From assembly GCA_902799905.1 (NCBI GenBank), contig CADCCB010000020.1, positions 1-64,000 on the forward strand: DNA of 64,000 bases, in the 5' to 3' direction. Source of the DNA: an uncultured Prevotellaceae bacterium (lineage in GTDB: Bacteria; Bacteroidota; Bacteroidia; Bacteroidales; Bacteroidaceae). Numbering within the stretch: the stretch's first letter is position 1; each line of letters starts with the position of its first letter. The notes beneath the pieces were generated by a model. That model saw nothing but the letters and a program-made list of their open reading frames with translations, ran no database searches and was not told the origin of the DNA. This document shows positions 26,141 through 36,100 of this stretch, piece after piece. A program made the position numbers and the translations under genes.

Positions 26141-26219
26141 GATTAAGCATTGCAGAGTCGCGATACGGTTAGACACGAAGTGTCAATCCGCTGAGCAGCG
26201 AGAGCAATACTAAGTAAGA
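26108..26219. repeat. 35-bp exact direct repeat duplicating the thiL 3' end
   Basis: The last codons and stop of thiL with a few following bases (26108-26142) recur exactly at 26185-26219, 77 bp away. The sequences after the two copies (TTAAGCATTGCAGAGTC and TTAGGCTTTGCCGAGTA) are also similar, so this is a partial tandem duplication with a diverged remainder. Confidence 0.92.
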
Positions 26220-26254
26220 CTTAGGCTTTGCCGAGTAAACAAAAACCTACAACT

Positions 26255-29200
26255 ATGAAAAGAAAACTATCCTTGACACTATGCCTGCTTGCAGCAAGCA
26301 TTGCCATGCTGGCACAACAGCCCCACAAAGAAGTGGGTTACGACAAGTCAACGAACATGCTGACCACGGTAGCCTATGGCTATGGCAACTCGGTGGACCA
26401 GATTATCTTCAAGGGTAAAGACCAGACCTCTATCAAGGTGAACAACTATGGTTTTCCGACAGAGATGGTCAATAGTCTGACCACTGTAGAATTCCAATAT
26501 GCAGGCACGAGTTCGGTAACCGTGACACAGACCGTTAACGGAGAGAAAAAGACAGAGAAAATGCCTCTTGACAGCAAGAAGGTGCTCAGTTTTCGCGAAG
26601 AATACAACAAATTCAAACAGAACCCTTCGCTGTTTGACAAGGTTGACAACTTCCTGGCCAATGGTGGAGCCAAGAAGATTGACAATGCACTCGACGTGCT
26701 TGATCTAGAGAGAGAATTCGCCATCGGTATTTGTTTCGACGAAGCCATAAGAGCAGCCAAGCAGACAGACAACCCTATCATCTCCGTTGACAATATTCAG
26801 AAGTTGAAGGAATTGAGCAAATGGATTACAGATTGGGGTGGTCAGGTCTTAGACAACTACAACAATATTACAGAGGGTGTGGCTGATTTTGTCTATCGTA
26901 GAGAAATGGAGATATATAATGAGCAGAAAGAAGCCAACCGTACAAAGGTGGAGGCACGCCTCGAACTGGGCAGAAAACTGCTGGAGGAAGGGCATAGCCC
27001 AGATGAACTCTCAAAGTTGATTGACCAGGCACTGCATCCTCAACCAAGCACCACACCGAAACAGCCTTCGAATGCTGGTCAAGACAACAAAGGTAACGGA
27101 CAAAAGGAACAAGGCGCAGTACAAAGTGGTGGTCAAGGTACTAGTGAAAACACACGAGGAACAAAGGCGATGCTCGAAACAGACTATTTCTATTTCGACA
27201 ACCCCGACGGCACCATCGAGTCCTTCCCCGAATACTGCTATCCAGATCTGGAATCGCGCATGATGAGTATCTCCTCAACGAAGTATGCCACACCGATGAA
27301 GGATGAAAAATTCGAAGGCACACTGAAGCAGTATGAGAGCATACTCAACCTTTTCTTCGGACGCCAGACACGCACTACCGTGTTTGTCTTCGACGGTCAG
27401 GAGTCGGCCAAAGCCGCCATGATGACCACCATGACCTATTCGATGTCCATCCTCGGCCTATGGGCAGCACTGGAAGACGGCATGCGCGAGAAGTTCGGCC
27501 AAGAACTCACCAAGGCCAACATAGCCCATACCACCAGCAGGACGTGGAAGGATGCCATCAAACAGGGCAAAATGGAAGAACTGATGTTCAACGGCCACGA
27601 AGGCGGCCACATCGTGAACAAGATAGACCTAAGCAACTCGTGGCTGTCACTCCTTGCTGGCGCCAACATCGAGATGGTGTTTGACAACTACTTCTATTAC
27701 GACAAGGAATATGACAAGATAGTGGGTGTGGTATTCGTCTATTCGGAGGTCAGCAATCCCAAAGGCAAATACACTGCTGCTGCCTATGCGGCCGTCAAGG
27801 CTCTCAGCGGTGCCATGGGCTACACCGATCCTACGACGGGCAACACCACGTTGGCCTCGATGTTCGAACACCGTGACATGATAGACTTCTTCAAGAAGCA
27901 CTTTCATCTGAAGAAGCAGACGAAGATTATTGAGAAGGAGAAGGAAAAGGAGAAAGAGAAAGAGAAGAAAAAGGGCAGAGAGAATGCCAAGGATACTACC
28001 AATTATGAGCCGCCAAAGTGTGTGGCCACTTATGTGGGAACTCCAGAGCGTCCAGCCATCGACCTTTGCGGTGACACACTGTGCATCAGTATTGAGTGCC
28101 TCATTAAAGGAAGGAAACCTAAAGAGAAGGAGCAGGAAGACAGGGATATATTCATCATAGATGATCCCACGCCGATGCCTATTGACGATCCACAACCACC
28201 TATAAACGATCCACGGCCACCTATCGACGATCCCCAACCTCCTATAGATGAGCCACAGGCGAAAGACAAGGAGCAGATTTACTATTCCAAGAGCAAATAT
28301 GCCGTCATTGGACAACTGAACCAGGCCAGTGTTGAAAAGCCCTTCACCGAAAACGACGACTACGTCTATTTCATGCAGTCGACCTATGGCGACAATGCCG
28401 TGCTGGCCGTTGACAAGAAGACAGGCAACCTGACAGAGACCGTGCCGGGCAAGCGTAAGGGTAGTCGTCCGGGTATCATCAGCATCGGTGCCTATGGTAA
28501 AGACCTCTACCTGGACGTGGAAGGACTTGGCATTGTGCGATACAACGGCAAGGACGTCAGCACGTCGGAACTGATTAGCGAGATAGACCGTGGCTTTATG
28601 GATAACTTCAAGAAGATTGTCTTTTCGCCTAACGGACGCTATATGGCCTACGGCGGACAAAACTGCCACCAATACGTGATTGACCTGAAAGAAGGCAACC
28701 GCATCGTGAAGAGTTTCCACGACGGCCTTGACGACTTCCTCGTCACCGACGATGGCGACTTCTTCGGCGTGAACAACTTCCGAGCCCTGGTCTATCGCAA
28801 TGACGGCAACCCTGACAGCGACCCCGCCAGTGTACAGGATATGTCGACCCTGCTCAACGACCATCCCATCACGATACGCCAAATAGGCAGCGACATCTAT
28901 ATCGTGGGCGGCAAACGGGTGATGAAGACCGACGCCAAGGAGTTCAAGTGGACTGAGACCTCCACCATCACATCTGAAGGCCTAAGGCTGTACGACGGCG
29001 CACTGGATAGCAATGGTTCTGGTTTCTCCTACATGGGTGACAACGCATTGAACCGTTTCGTCCGTTTCAGCACCACTGGCAAAGCCCCAACCATGATGAA
29101 GCAACTAGCCACCAATATCAATGTTGGTCGCCGTGACCTCCTCGTCGTTCAAAATGCCAACCAAATCTTTGCCGACACCCTCGGCAACTTCTGGATGGTA

Positions 29201-29296
29201 GAGCAGTCGGGGGCAGGTTTCGTGGTGGTATACAACCCCAAAGGTCTGGCCGAGATGAAGAACGCCGCAGGCAAATTCATCAAGCAGAAAGAATAG
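26255..29296 (+). CDS. large exported protein of unknown function with low-complexity linkers and a propeller-like C-terminus
   Basis: A 1013-residue protein; signal peptide MKRKLSLTLCLLAASIAMLA. Part one (about 20-270) is mixed alpha/beta ending in a helical stretch (NRTKVEARLELGRKLLEEG), then a Gln/Gly/Lys-rich linker. Part two (about 300-560) is a folded domain without a motif I recognise. It is followed by a highly charged run of E-K dipeptides (about 565-585). A second segment contains a Pro/Asp repeat (units such as DDPQPPI, about 640-675). The last 330 residues show repeated beta-strand patterns (VYFMQSTYGDNAVLAVDKKT, VFSPNGRYMAYGGQN, DFLVTDDGDFFGVN) suggesting a beta-propeller. No enzyme signature was found. 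The start ATG is at 26255, after the duplicated thiL end. Confidence 0.6.
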   Translation: MKRKLSLTLCLLAASIAMLAQQPHKEVGYDKSTNMLTTVAYGYGNSVDQIIFKGKDQTSIKVNNYGFPTEMVNSLTTVEFQYAGTSSVTVTQTVNGEKKTEKMPLDSKKVLSFREEYNKFKQNPSLFDKVDNFLANGGAKKIDNALDVLDLEREFAIGICFDEAIRAAKQTDNPIISVDNIQKLKELSKWITDWGGQVLDNYNNITEGVADFVYRREMEIYNEQKEANRTKVEARLELGRKLLEEGHSPDELSKLIDQALHPQPSTTPKQPSNAGQDNKGNGQKEQGAVQSGGQGTSENTRGTKAMLETDYFYFDNPDGTIESFPEYCYPDLESRMMSISSTKYATPMKDEKFEGTLKQYESILNLFFGRQTRTTVFVFDGQESAKAAMMTTMTYSMSILGLWAALEDGMREKFGQELTKANIAHTTSRTWKDAIKQGKMEELMFNGHEGGHIVNKIDLSNSWLSLLAGANIEMVFDNYFYYDKEYDKIVGVVFVYSEVSNPKGKYTAAAYAAVKALSGAMGYTDPTTGNTTLASMFEHRDMIDFFKKHFHLKKQTKIIEKEKEKEKEKEKKKGRENAKDTTNYEPPKCVATYVGTPERPAIDLCGDTLCISIECLIKGRKPKEKEQEDRDIFIIDDPTPMPIDDPQPPINDPRPPIDDPQPPIDEPQAKDKEQIYYSKSKYAVIGQLNQASVEKPFTENDDYVYFMQSTYGDNAVLAVDKKTGNLTETVPGKRKGSRPGIISIGAYGKDLYLDVEGLGIVRYNGKDVSTSELISEIDRGFMDNFKKIVFSPNGRYMAYGGQNCHQYVIDLKEGNRIVKSFHDGLDDFLVTDDGDFFGVNNFRALVYRNDGNPDSDPASVQDMSTLLNDHPITIRQIGSDIYIVGGKRVMKTDAKEFKWTETSTITSEGLRLYDGALDSNGSGFSYMGDNALNRFVRFSTTGKAPTMMKQLATNINVGRRDLLVVQNANQIFADTLGNFWMVEQSGAGFVVVYNPKGLAEMKNAAGKFIKQKE

Positions 29297-29333
29297 AGAC
29301 AGCGGAAAAACAGGCATTTTTAGTTAAAAGAAG

Positions 29334-29372
29334 AAAAATAATCCGTCAAATGTTTGGCGGATTATTTTTTTC
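29334..29372 (+). terminator. intrinsic terminator of the large exported protein gene
   Basis: AAAAATAATCCG.CAAA (from 29334) pairs with TTTG.CGGATTATTTTT (to 29369), followed by T-rich sequence. Confidence 0.85.
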
Positions 29373-29384
29373 TTTGTACCTTTG
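29353..29384 (+). promoter_or_regulatory. promoter of tRNA-Phe
   Basis: TTTG at 29353-29356 (-33), 20-bp spacer, TACCTTTG at 29377-29384 (-7). The -33 box lies in the loop and arm of the upstream terminator. Confidence 0.8.
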
Positions 29385-29425
29385 CACCCGCAATCAAGAG
29401 GATTGCCTAGAAAGAACATAATGAT

Positions 29426-29498
29426 GGTGCCTTAGCTCAGTTGGTAGAGCATCGGACTGAAAATCCGTGTGTCCCCGGTTCGATTCCTGGAGGTACCA
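29426..29498 (+). tRNA. tRNA-Phe (anticodon GAA)
   Basis: A 73-nt cloverleaf. Acceptor arms GGTGCCT and AGGTACC pair with one G-T wobble, with discriminator A at 29498. The D arm is GCTCAGTTGGTAGAGC, the anticodon loop CTGAAAA gives GAA, and the T arm contains GGTTCGATTCC. The CCA end is not encoded. Confidence 0.97.
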
Positions 29499-29518
29499 CT
29501 CCTCCTTTCATTACGAGA

Positions 29519-29550
29519 TTTGGAGATTTCAAAGAAAATACCTATTTTTG
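29519..29550 (+). promoter_or_regulatory. promoter of the nuclease gene
   Basis: TTTG at 29519-29522, 20-bp spacer, TATTTTTG at 29543-29550. The ATG at 29558 is only 7 nt further on, so the transcript would be leaderless or nearly so. Confidence 0.6.
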
Positions 29551-29557
29551 CAGTTTG

Positions 29558-30337
29558 ATGAACAGAACACATAACAACCATTGGCACTCTTTTGCCACCA
29601 CCGTCTGCCTAACAGTCATAATGTTCATGATGGTGGGCAGTGCAGCAGGACAGATGATGACCTTCATCCCTGCCCCTATGAAAGATGTCCCAGAACAAAT
29701 TCTCACGAGGAAAGCCTATGTGACATCATATAACAAAGACACCAAGATACCCAACTGGGTGGCGTGGCATCTGACGGCAGGCCACACAAAGGGTTCACAC
29801 CAGAGGCCAGGCGGAGCGTGGCATGAAGATGAAGAAGTTGACGAGCCACGTGCTACCCTATATGACTATAGGGGTTCTGGTTGGAGTCGCGGTCACATGT
29901 GTCCTGCCGGTGACAACAAATGGGATGCGGAGGCTATGTATGAGTCGTTCCTGTTCACCAACTGCTGTCCACAAAACAACAACCTGAACAGCGGTACGTG
30001 GAACCAGATAGAAATGGCATGTCGCAGATGGGCAGAGCGTTTTGGCGATATCTATATTGTATGTGGCCCCATACTCTTCCGACAAGAGCGCCAGAGCATT
30101 GGCCAAAACCACGTGGTGGTACCGGAGGCTTTCTTTAAAGTAGTGCTCTGCCTCAACGGCACACCCAAGGGCATCGGTTTCATTTGCCGCAACACCGACG
30201 GGAACAGCAAGAAAGACCTTTATGTCAACACCATTGCTCAGGTGGAGCGCATCACAGGCATCACCTTCTTCCCCACTCTACCCCCAGAAACAACCCACTC
30301 CGTCAAGTCGAAAGCCGACTTGGCGGAGTGGGAGTAA
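29558..30337 (+). CDS. exported DNA/RNA non-specific endonuclease (NUC1 family)
   Basis: A 259-residue protein. The N-terminal segment (FATTVCLTVIMFMMVGSAAG) is a signal peptide or anchor. The nuclease core has SRGHMCPAGD, the family's DRGH-type catalytic motif with the general-base His, and the metal-binding Asn region TNCCPQNNNLNSGTWNQIE, in the beta-beta-alpha metal fold. It hydrolyses DNA and RNA outside the cytoplasm, probably for nutrient scavenging or defence against free DNA; that role is inferred. A longer reading frame starting inside tRNA-Phe is not credible. Confidence 0.9.
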   Translation: MNRTHNNHWHSFATTVCLTVIMFMMVGSAAGQMMTFIPAPMKDVPEQILTRKAYVTSYNKDTKIPNWVAWHLTAGHTKGSHQRPGGAWHEDEEVDEPRATLYDYRGSGWSRGHMCPAGDNKWDAEAMYESFLFTNCCPQNNNLNSGTWNQIEMACRRWAERFGDIYIVCGPILFRQERQSIGQNHVVVPEAFFKVVLCLNGTPKGIGFICRNTDGNSKKDLYVNTIAQVERITGITFFPTLPPETTHSVKSKADLAEWE

Positions 30338-30380
30338 TCTTAGTCTATAATAATAGACTTAGGACGCCAAACTGTCCCTT

Positions 30381-30893
30381 TTATTCATAATAGGTGATCG
30401 TACGTTTCTGTTCCATTTCCTGCCCCATCATACTCGTCTTACGACTAATCCAGTTGCCATGGGAGTCATACTGGAAGTCGGTATAGTTAATGGTCATTGA
30501 CTGCGGACCGCCCTCAATAGTCTGACTGGCCACAGCACCCTTGTCGTTGTAAGCATAGGTAATTTTCACTTCCTGACCCATCATATTGGAAGACTGACTA
30601 ATCACCCGTCCGTTCTCCCATTTGTAAGCGATGGGCATCTCATTACCCATAATCTTCATCTTGGCCGACTGCATGTAGCCGTCAGCATCATACACGGCAT
30701 CGACAAGACTACTACCTTCATCCATTTTACCTTCCTTCGTGAAGTTGAATTTCTGAGTCTGCCCCATCACCGAGATTTCGAGTGATTTCACTGGTCCCTG
30801 AGCATCGTTGGCTTCAACATCGTGGAACTTGGTTTGTGCCTGCATAGCAACAGTTGCCATCAGCATGGCAATCATCATCATTGCTTTTTTCAT
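30381..30893 (-). CDS. small exported protein with YD-like repeats
   Basis: A 170-residue protein with signal peptide MKKAMMMIAMLMATVAMQA. The mature part is built of short beta hairpins recalling YD/RHS repeat units (VYDADGYMQSAKMKIMG, ITYAYNDKGAVASQTI, DFQYDSHGNWISRKTSMMG). There are no catalytic residues to point to. It is probably the last gene of the dacB-GH31-GH3 operon (37-nt gap to the GH3 stop). A weak hairpin at 30341-30361 lies between it and the convergent nuclease gene. Confidence 0.55.
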   Translation of the reverse strand: MKKAMMMIAMLMATVAMQAQTKFHDVEANDAQGPVKSLEISVMGQTQKFNFTKEGKMDEGSSLVDAVYDADGYMQSAKMKIMGNEMPIAYKWENGRVISQSSNMMGQEVKITYAYNDKGAVASQTIEGGPQSMTINYTDFQYDSHGNWISRKTSMMGQEMEQKRTITYYE

Positions 30894-30930
30894 CGTTGTT
30901 AAGATTTTAATTAAACAATTTCATTATGCG

Positions 30931-33153
30931 TTAAATAACTACTGCTTCTTTCACACGGATATCGGCACTGCTGGCACCCAGTTGGATGGTGTAGGTACCT
31001 TTATCGAGAAGCCATTGGTGGGTGGTCTCATCCCATGAGGCTAGACGTTCACAAGGGATAGTGATACGTATGTTCCCGCTCTGTCCAGGCTGTAGCAACC
31101 CTGTCTTAGCAAAGCCCTTAAGTTCCTTCAAAGGTTTCTCCATCTGCTTACTCTTGGGGGCTGACACATAGGCCTGCACCACCTCCTTACCAGCCACTGA
31201 GCCCGTATTGGTAATGGTGGCCTCAACCACAATCTTGCCATCTTGCACATTAACGGTGGGTTTAGCATACTGGAACGTGGTATAACTAAGTCCAAAACCG
31301 AAGGGGAAGAGCGGTTTCACCTTGTCACGCTCGAAGCCGCGATAGCCTACAAACACATCCTCTTTATAATATACCTGACGATCAACACCAGGATAGGCCT
31401 CCTTTCCGTATTTCACGTAGGGATAATCCTCATAATTCCGTGCAAAGGTGACAGGCAGTTTGCCGCTGGGACATACCTTGCCTGTAAGCACATTAGCCAA
31501 GGCAGAACCAGACTCGCTGCCCAGATACCAGCAGTGAACAAGGGCTGGCACCTGATTGATCCACGGCATGGCGTAGGGGTTTCCACCGTAGGTCACTACC
31601 ACAATGCGCGGCTGTATCTGTGCCAGTTCGCTGATGAGTTCGTTCTGTCCAAACGAGAGATCGTATGACTCGCGGTCGCCATTCTCGCAGTCCTGCTTGT
31701 GATTCTTGTTCATACCGCCAATAAAGATAATGAGGTCGGCATTCTTGGCTTTCTCCAACGCCTCTGTCTTCAACTCGGCCTGACGGGCAGGATCAACACG
31801 GTCCACATGGTCATACATGGCACGACCGGAGGCGTAGCCTGGAGCATAGTCAACAGACAATTGACTATTGGCCAATGAGAACTGACAGCGCAGACCATCC
31901 AGAGGAGAGACGTCGCGGAGGGTCTTCAGTTCAGAGGAACCGCCACCCTGAGTGAGGGAGCGGGTAGCATTCTCACCCACCACCAGAATGCGCTGATACT
32001 TTGAGAGGTCGAGCGGCAACAGCGGTGAAGAATCCTTTGTTTTTTTTATTTTTTCATTGCGCAGTAACACAATGCCCTCCTCGCCAATCTCACGACAAAC
32101 GTCATAATGGGCCTCACTGCATAACGATCCTACTACTTTGTTAGGATTCATAGCAGTACGGAAGATGATGCGCAGCACACGGCTCACCTTCTCGTCGAGC
32201 ACTGACATTGGCACCTTTCCCTCTTCAATCAGTGCCTCGAAAGGTTGAGCAAGATAATAGTCATCGTATGTAAACTCACTCTCCTTCAGTTTGCCATCGG
32301 TAAACGTACCCATCTCTATATCAAGTCCACCATAGACGGCTTCTTTCGTATTGGTGGTGCCGCCCCAGTCGCTCACCAGGGCACCATCCCACTGCCACTC
32401 CTTCTTCAGAATGCCGTTGAGCAGGGAGTCGTTATGGCAGCAATGCACGTTCTGCCACAGATTGTAGGAGCCCATAAGCGACCACACATGCGCACGCTTC
32501 ACGGCCTGCTCAAAGGGATAGAGGTAAATCTCGCGCAGAGCCCGTTCTGAGACATTGACATTCACCGTAAAGCGGTCTGTCTCTTGATCGTTGAGCACAT
32601 AGTGCTTCAAACAACAACCAACACCATTCTTCTGCGCTGCCAGAATATAGGGTATCGCCATCTCGCCTGCCAGCATGGGGTCTTCGCCCATATACTCAAA
32701 AGCACGGCCGTTCATCGGCGTACGCTGGATATTTACACCAGGACCAAGCAACAGGTCCTTGCCACGGAAAGCAAATTCCTCACTGATTGCATTACCATAA
32801 AGGGTAGACAGTTCTAGATTCCAGGTAGCAGCCAGACAGGTGAGAGAGGGAAAAGCCACACAATAGTCGTTAGTCCATTTGGCCACATTCCATGTATTCC
32901 ATTCCAGTTCTTCACGCACCCCATGAGGTCCGTCATCCATATTCAACTGGCGTATGCCAAGACGGGGCACGCCGGCTGAAGTGAACTTACTCTGTGCGTG
33001 AAGCACCTTTATTTTCTCGTGAGTGGTCATGCGGCTCAAGGCATCCTTCACACGTTCCTCGACTGGAGCCTGCGGGTCAAGATAGACCTGAGCGTTTGAA
33101 CTGCTCATTGTAATCATCGCCAAAAGCGATGCCAACATGAACTTTTTTGTCAT
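30931..33153 (-). CDS. exported glycoside hydrolase family 3 (beta-glucosidase type)
   Basis: A 740-residue protein: signal peptide (MTKKFMLASLLAMITMSSSNA), N-terminal TIM barrel with KHYVLNDQETDR and the nucleophile in ALVSDWGGT (D262), an alpha/beta sandwich domain (ILVVGENA, ADLIIFIGG), and a C-terminal fibronectin-III-like domain (FGFGLSYTTF, GKEVVQAYVSAP). It probably cleaves terminal beta-linked glucose or xylose from oligosaccharides in the periplasm. It sits 16 nt downstream of a GH31 alpha-xylosidase-like gene; the pair would suit xyloglucan or similar side-chain breakdown. Residues FSLANSQLSVD before YAPGYA derive from heptamer array H5. Confidence 0.92.
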   Translation of the reverse strand: MTKKFMLASLLAMITMSSSNAQVYLDPQAPVEERVKDALSRMTTHEKIKVLHAQSKFTSAGVPRLGIRQLNMDDGPHGVREELEWNTWNVAKWTNDYCVAFPSLTCLAATWNLELSTLYGNAISEEFAFRGKDLLLGPGVNIQRTPMNGRAFEYMGEDPMLAGEMAIPYILAAQKNGVGCCLKHYVLNDQETDRFTVNVNVSERALREIYLYPFEQAVKRAHVWSLMGSYNLWQNVHCCHNDSLLNGILKKEWQWDGALVSDWGGTTNTKEAVYGGLDIEMGTFTDGKLKESEFTYDDYYLAQPFEALIEEGKVPMSVLDEKVSRVLRIIFRTAMNPNKVVGSLCSEAHYDVCREIGEEGIVLLRNEKIKKTKDSSPLLPLDLSKYQRILVVGENATRSLTQGGGSSELKTLRDVSPLDGLRCQFSLANSQLSVDYAPGYASGRAMYDHVDRVDPARQAELKTEALEKAKNADLIIFIGGMNKNHKQDCENGDRESYDLSFGQNELISELAQIQPRIVVVTYGGNPYAMPWINQVPALVHCWYLGSESGSALANVLTGKVCPSGKLPVTFARNYEDYPYVKYGKEAYPGVDRQVYYKEDVFVGYRGFERDKVKPLFPFGFGLSYTTFQYAKPTVNVQDGKIVVEATITNTGSVAGKEVVQAYVSAPKSKQMEKPLKELKGFAKTGLLQPGQSGNIRITIPCERLASWDETTHQWLLDKGTYTIQLGASSADIRVKEAVVI
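31857..31884. repeat. heptamer array H5 inside the GH3 gene
   Basis: Degenerate units ACAATTG, ACTATTG, GCCAATG, AGAACTG; read on the minus strand as FSLANSQLS. Confidence 0.65.
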
Positions 33154-33169
33154 CTGATATTGGTTTTAG

Positions 33170-36100
33170 TTATTGAACATCTACTGTGATTTGCTTACCT
33201 TTATAAGTCACCACATGTCCCTTTGGATTGTCGAGATTCAGGGTGTGCGGATGATTCTTGTCGATATAGACAATGTTGAAACGACGCTGCTGCAGCATTC
33301 CAGGAAAACTACCCTCACGTTTGTCGAAAGTAACGGTTTTGGCAGCCTCGTCAAAACGGATATTAATGGTAGCGTATTGCCCTTTTTCATAGTTATAATT
33401 AGTTCCCTCGTCCTCATAGAGTGTGAACTGCGCATCACGGCCACCATAGATAAAAAGGTGGATGAGTTCGGCCGGTTTCTCGTCACTCCACTCCATTTCT
33501 GGACCAAAGGGAATGATTGAACCCTCTGGTACGAAAACGGGAATACGGTCATAGGAAGCATCCACTACAAGCCTGCGACTGGAAACGCCAGTTTCAGATT
33601 CGACGACCATTCTGCCGGTATATAGGTCAAACCAGCCACGTCCTTTAGGGAAGTAGACGGAGCGGTTGCGTGCCTTATATTCACTGATGGGACATGCCAT
33701 CAGCGACGGTCCGAACATCCACTGGTCCTTGATATCGAGTACACGATCATCATCAGTAAAGTCCATCACCAATGCACGCATCATGGTATAATCCTTCAGG
33801 TGTACCCATCCGGCCATACTATAAAGGTAGGGCATCAGACGATAGCGCAGACGGTCGTAATAGACGAAAGACTGGTAGGCAGGATGCCCCTTGGGGGCGA
33901 TATTCCAAGGTTCACGCAACGGCCACTGGCCATGAACACGGAACAGAGGTACGAAAGTGCCAAACTGCAGCCAGCGGGTCTGCAACTCACGCCACTCACG
34001 CAAGTCATCATTTTCACGACCCGTCTTGTCAAAAAAGTTCTGAGCCTTCACATAGCGGTTCTCCACACAGAAGCCTCCAATATCCATGCCCCAGAATGGC
34101 AAACCAGAAAGTGAGTAATTCATCCCGGCAGTCATTTGCGCACGCATATCCTCCCAACGCGTGCCGATGTCACCACTCCACGTAGCCGTAGAGTAGCGCT
34201 GTAAGCCTGCGAAACCGCTACGGGTCAACAGGAACACACGAGGCTCAGGAATTTGACTATTCAACAATTTACTGTTTACCTTCCAAGAGTTACGCTGACC
34301 CTCGTAGATGGCCTGAGCATTGACCAAGGCATAGGCATTGAAATATTCTGTCGAAGTACCAAGGGCTGTTGGGCCACAGAGTGCTTTTCGGTACCACATG
34401 GGAGTACAATCACGAACATTTGGTTCTGAGGCATCCATCCACCATGCATCGATCTTGCCACCGTCTTTCTTGAGAGCGAGGCCAGAGTAGAGGTTCTCGT
34501 CCATTTGATGCCAGAACAATTTGCGTGCATCGGGGTCATAGGCATCATAAAACGAACCGATATAACCAGGGCCCACCCAATCGCGGATGCTATCGGCCAC
34601 TGCCTGATGGTACATCCATCCTTTTGCGTCAAGTTGTTTATAGTTGTCTGTATTGCAATAAAATTTCGGCCAGACTGAAATCATGAAACGACCATGCATT
34701 TGATGAATACTATCAATCATCTGTTGTGGATCGGGATAGCGCGAAGACTCAAACTGGTGACTGCCCCACTGGTCTTCCTCCCAATAGTTCCAGTCCTGCA
34801 CAATATTGTCAATGGGCAGATGCTGACGGCGAAACTCATTAAACGTACCCATGACATCCTTTTGCGTCTTATAGCGCTCACGGCTTTGCCAATAGCCAAG
34901 CACCCACTTTGGGTAGACCGGTGCACGTCCTGTAAGCAAGCGATAGCCACTAATAACCTCATCCATTGATGCGCCAGCAATAAAGTAATAGTCCATATCC
35001 TGCGCCATCTCGCTCCATATCGTAAGTTGCTTTCTCTCTTCATTAAGACGAGGCTTGGCTACTCGCAAGCCACAATAACTAACGGCTCCATCAGGCCGCC
35101 ACTCTATGCGCAAAGGAGTTTTCTCACCCTCAGGCACATTGGCTACAAATTTATAGGTATTGGGATTCCATGCTGTACGCCAGCGTTCCGGCACCACCAG
35201 TTCACCGTTAATATAGACCTTGATATAACCAGCGTAATAGAGGATAAACTGTGAGATCAGAGATGAGGATCGTGGTTCTATAAAACCTTCGTAGACAACA
35301 GTGGCACCGTCAAGGTTGAAGTTCTCGGGCAGGTTCTGAATACCACCGTCATCTAACAACCGTTGTTTGGCAGGCATATCATATTCATAATAAATGCTGT
35401 CTTCCTGACGCACCAACGTACGGCCATCCTTATCAGTATAGGTTGCCGTGAGACCACCTTCAATACCATTCTTGTCATAAAGGCAAAAAGCGCGGTTCAA
35501 CTGAAGGTAGTCCTCCGACTGGCCAAAACGACAATAGGAATACGAGTCCCAAAGGATGCCATAACCCTTCGGAGAAATGACAAAGGGGACACTCACTTTG
35601 GTATTATACTGAAAAAGGTCCTCATTCTTGCCATGCATGTTTAGTTCCTCGGACTGATGCTGACCCAGACCATAAAGCGCATCGTCAGAAGGTTCGAAAG
35701 ACAATTGCCACGACAGTCCGTTGCGCTGTGTCTCGGTCACCCTGACAGAGTCGACACCAATCTCACGGTCAGGCACACTGTAGGGCCAAAAGCACTTGCC
35801 ATTCTGCGTCTCTCCCAAGATTTTTTTCCCTCGAATATCATAAAATGAGACCACACCTGTACTTTGGTCAACGACAGTCGTCAACTTGGCCGTTTTCACA
35901 TATACAAAGTTCCCGTCTTGGTTCACTTCATAATTCGGCTTTGCCTTCTGATTGACAATCATCAGACTTTGAGCCTTCTCTGGCAGGCATTCTGCCGAGG
36001 TGGCCTGCACTCGAACAATTTCATCACTGACCACCTGCAACCTGACAATGCGTGCGCTACTGCTGTTGGGTCTGACTATTACATACTGTCCCTGATGTTC

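Noticed and set aside
27647-28882. 411-residue open frame opposite the large exported protein
   Set aside because: It is a shadow frame; the plus strand has a signal peptide and a coherent composition over the full length.
29441-29557. N-terminal extension of the nuclease starting inside tRNA-Phe
   Set aside because: The extension translates the tRNA. A promoter at 29519-29550 and a signal peptide after ATG 29558 fix the real start.
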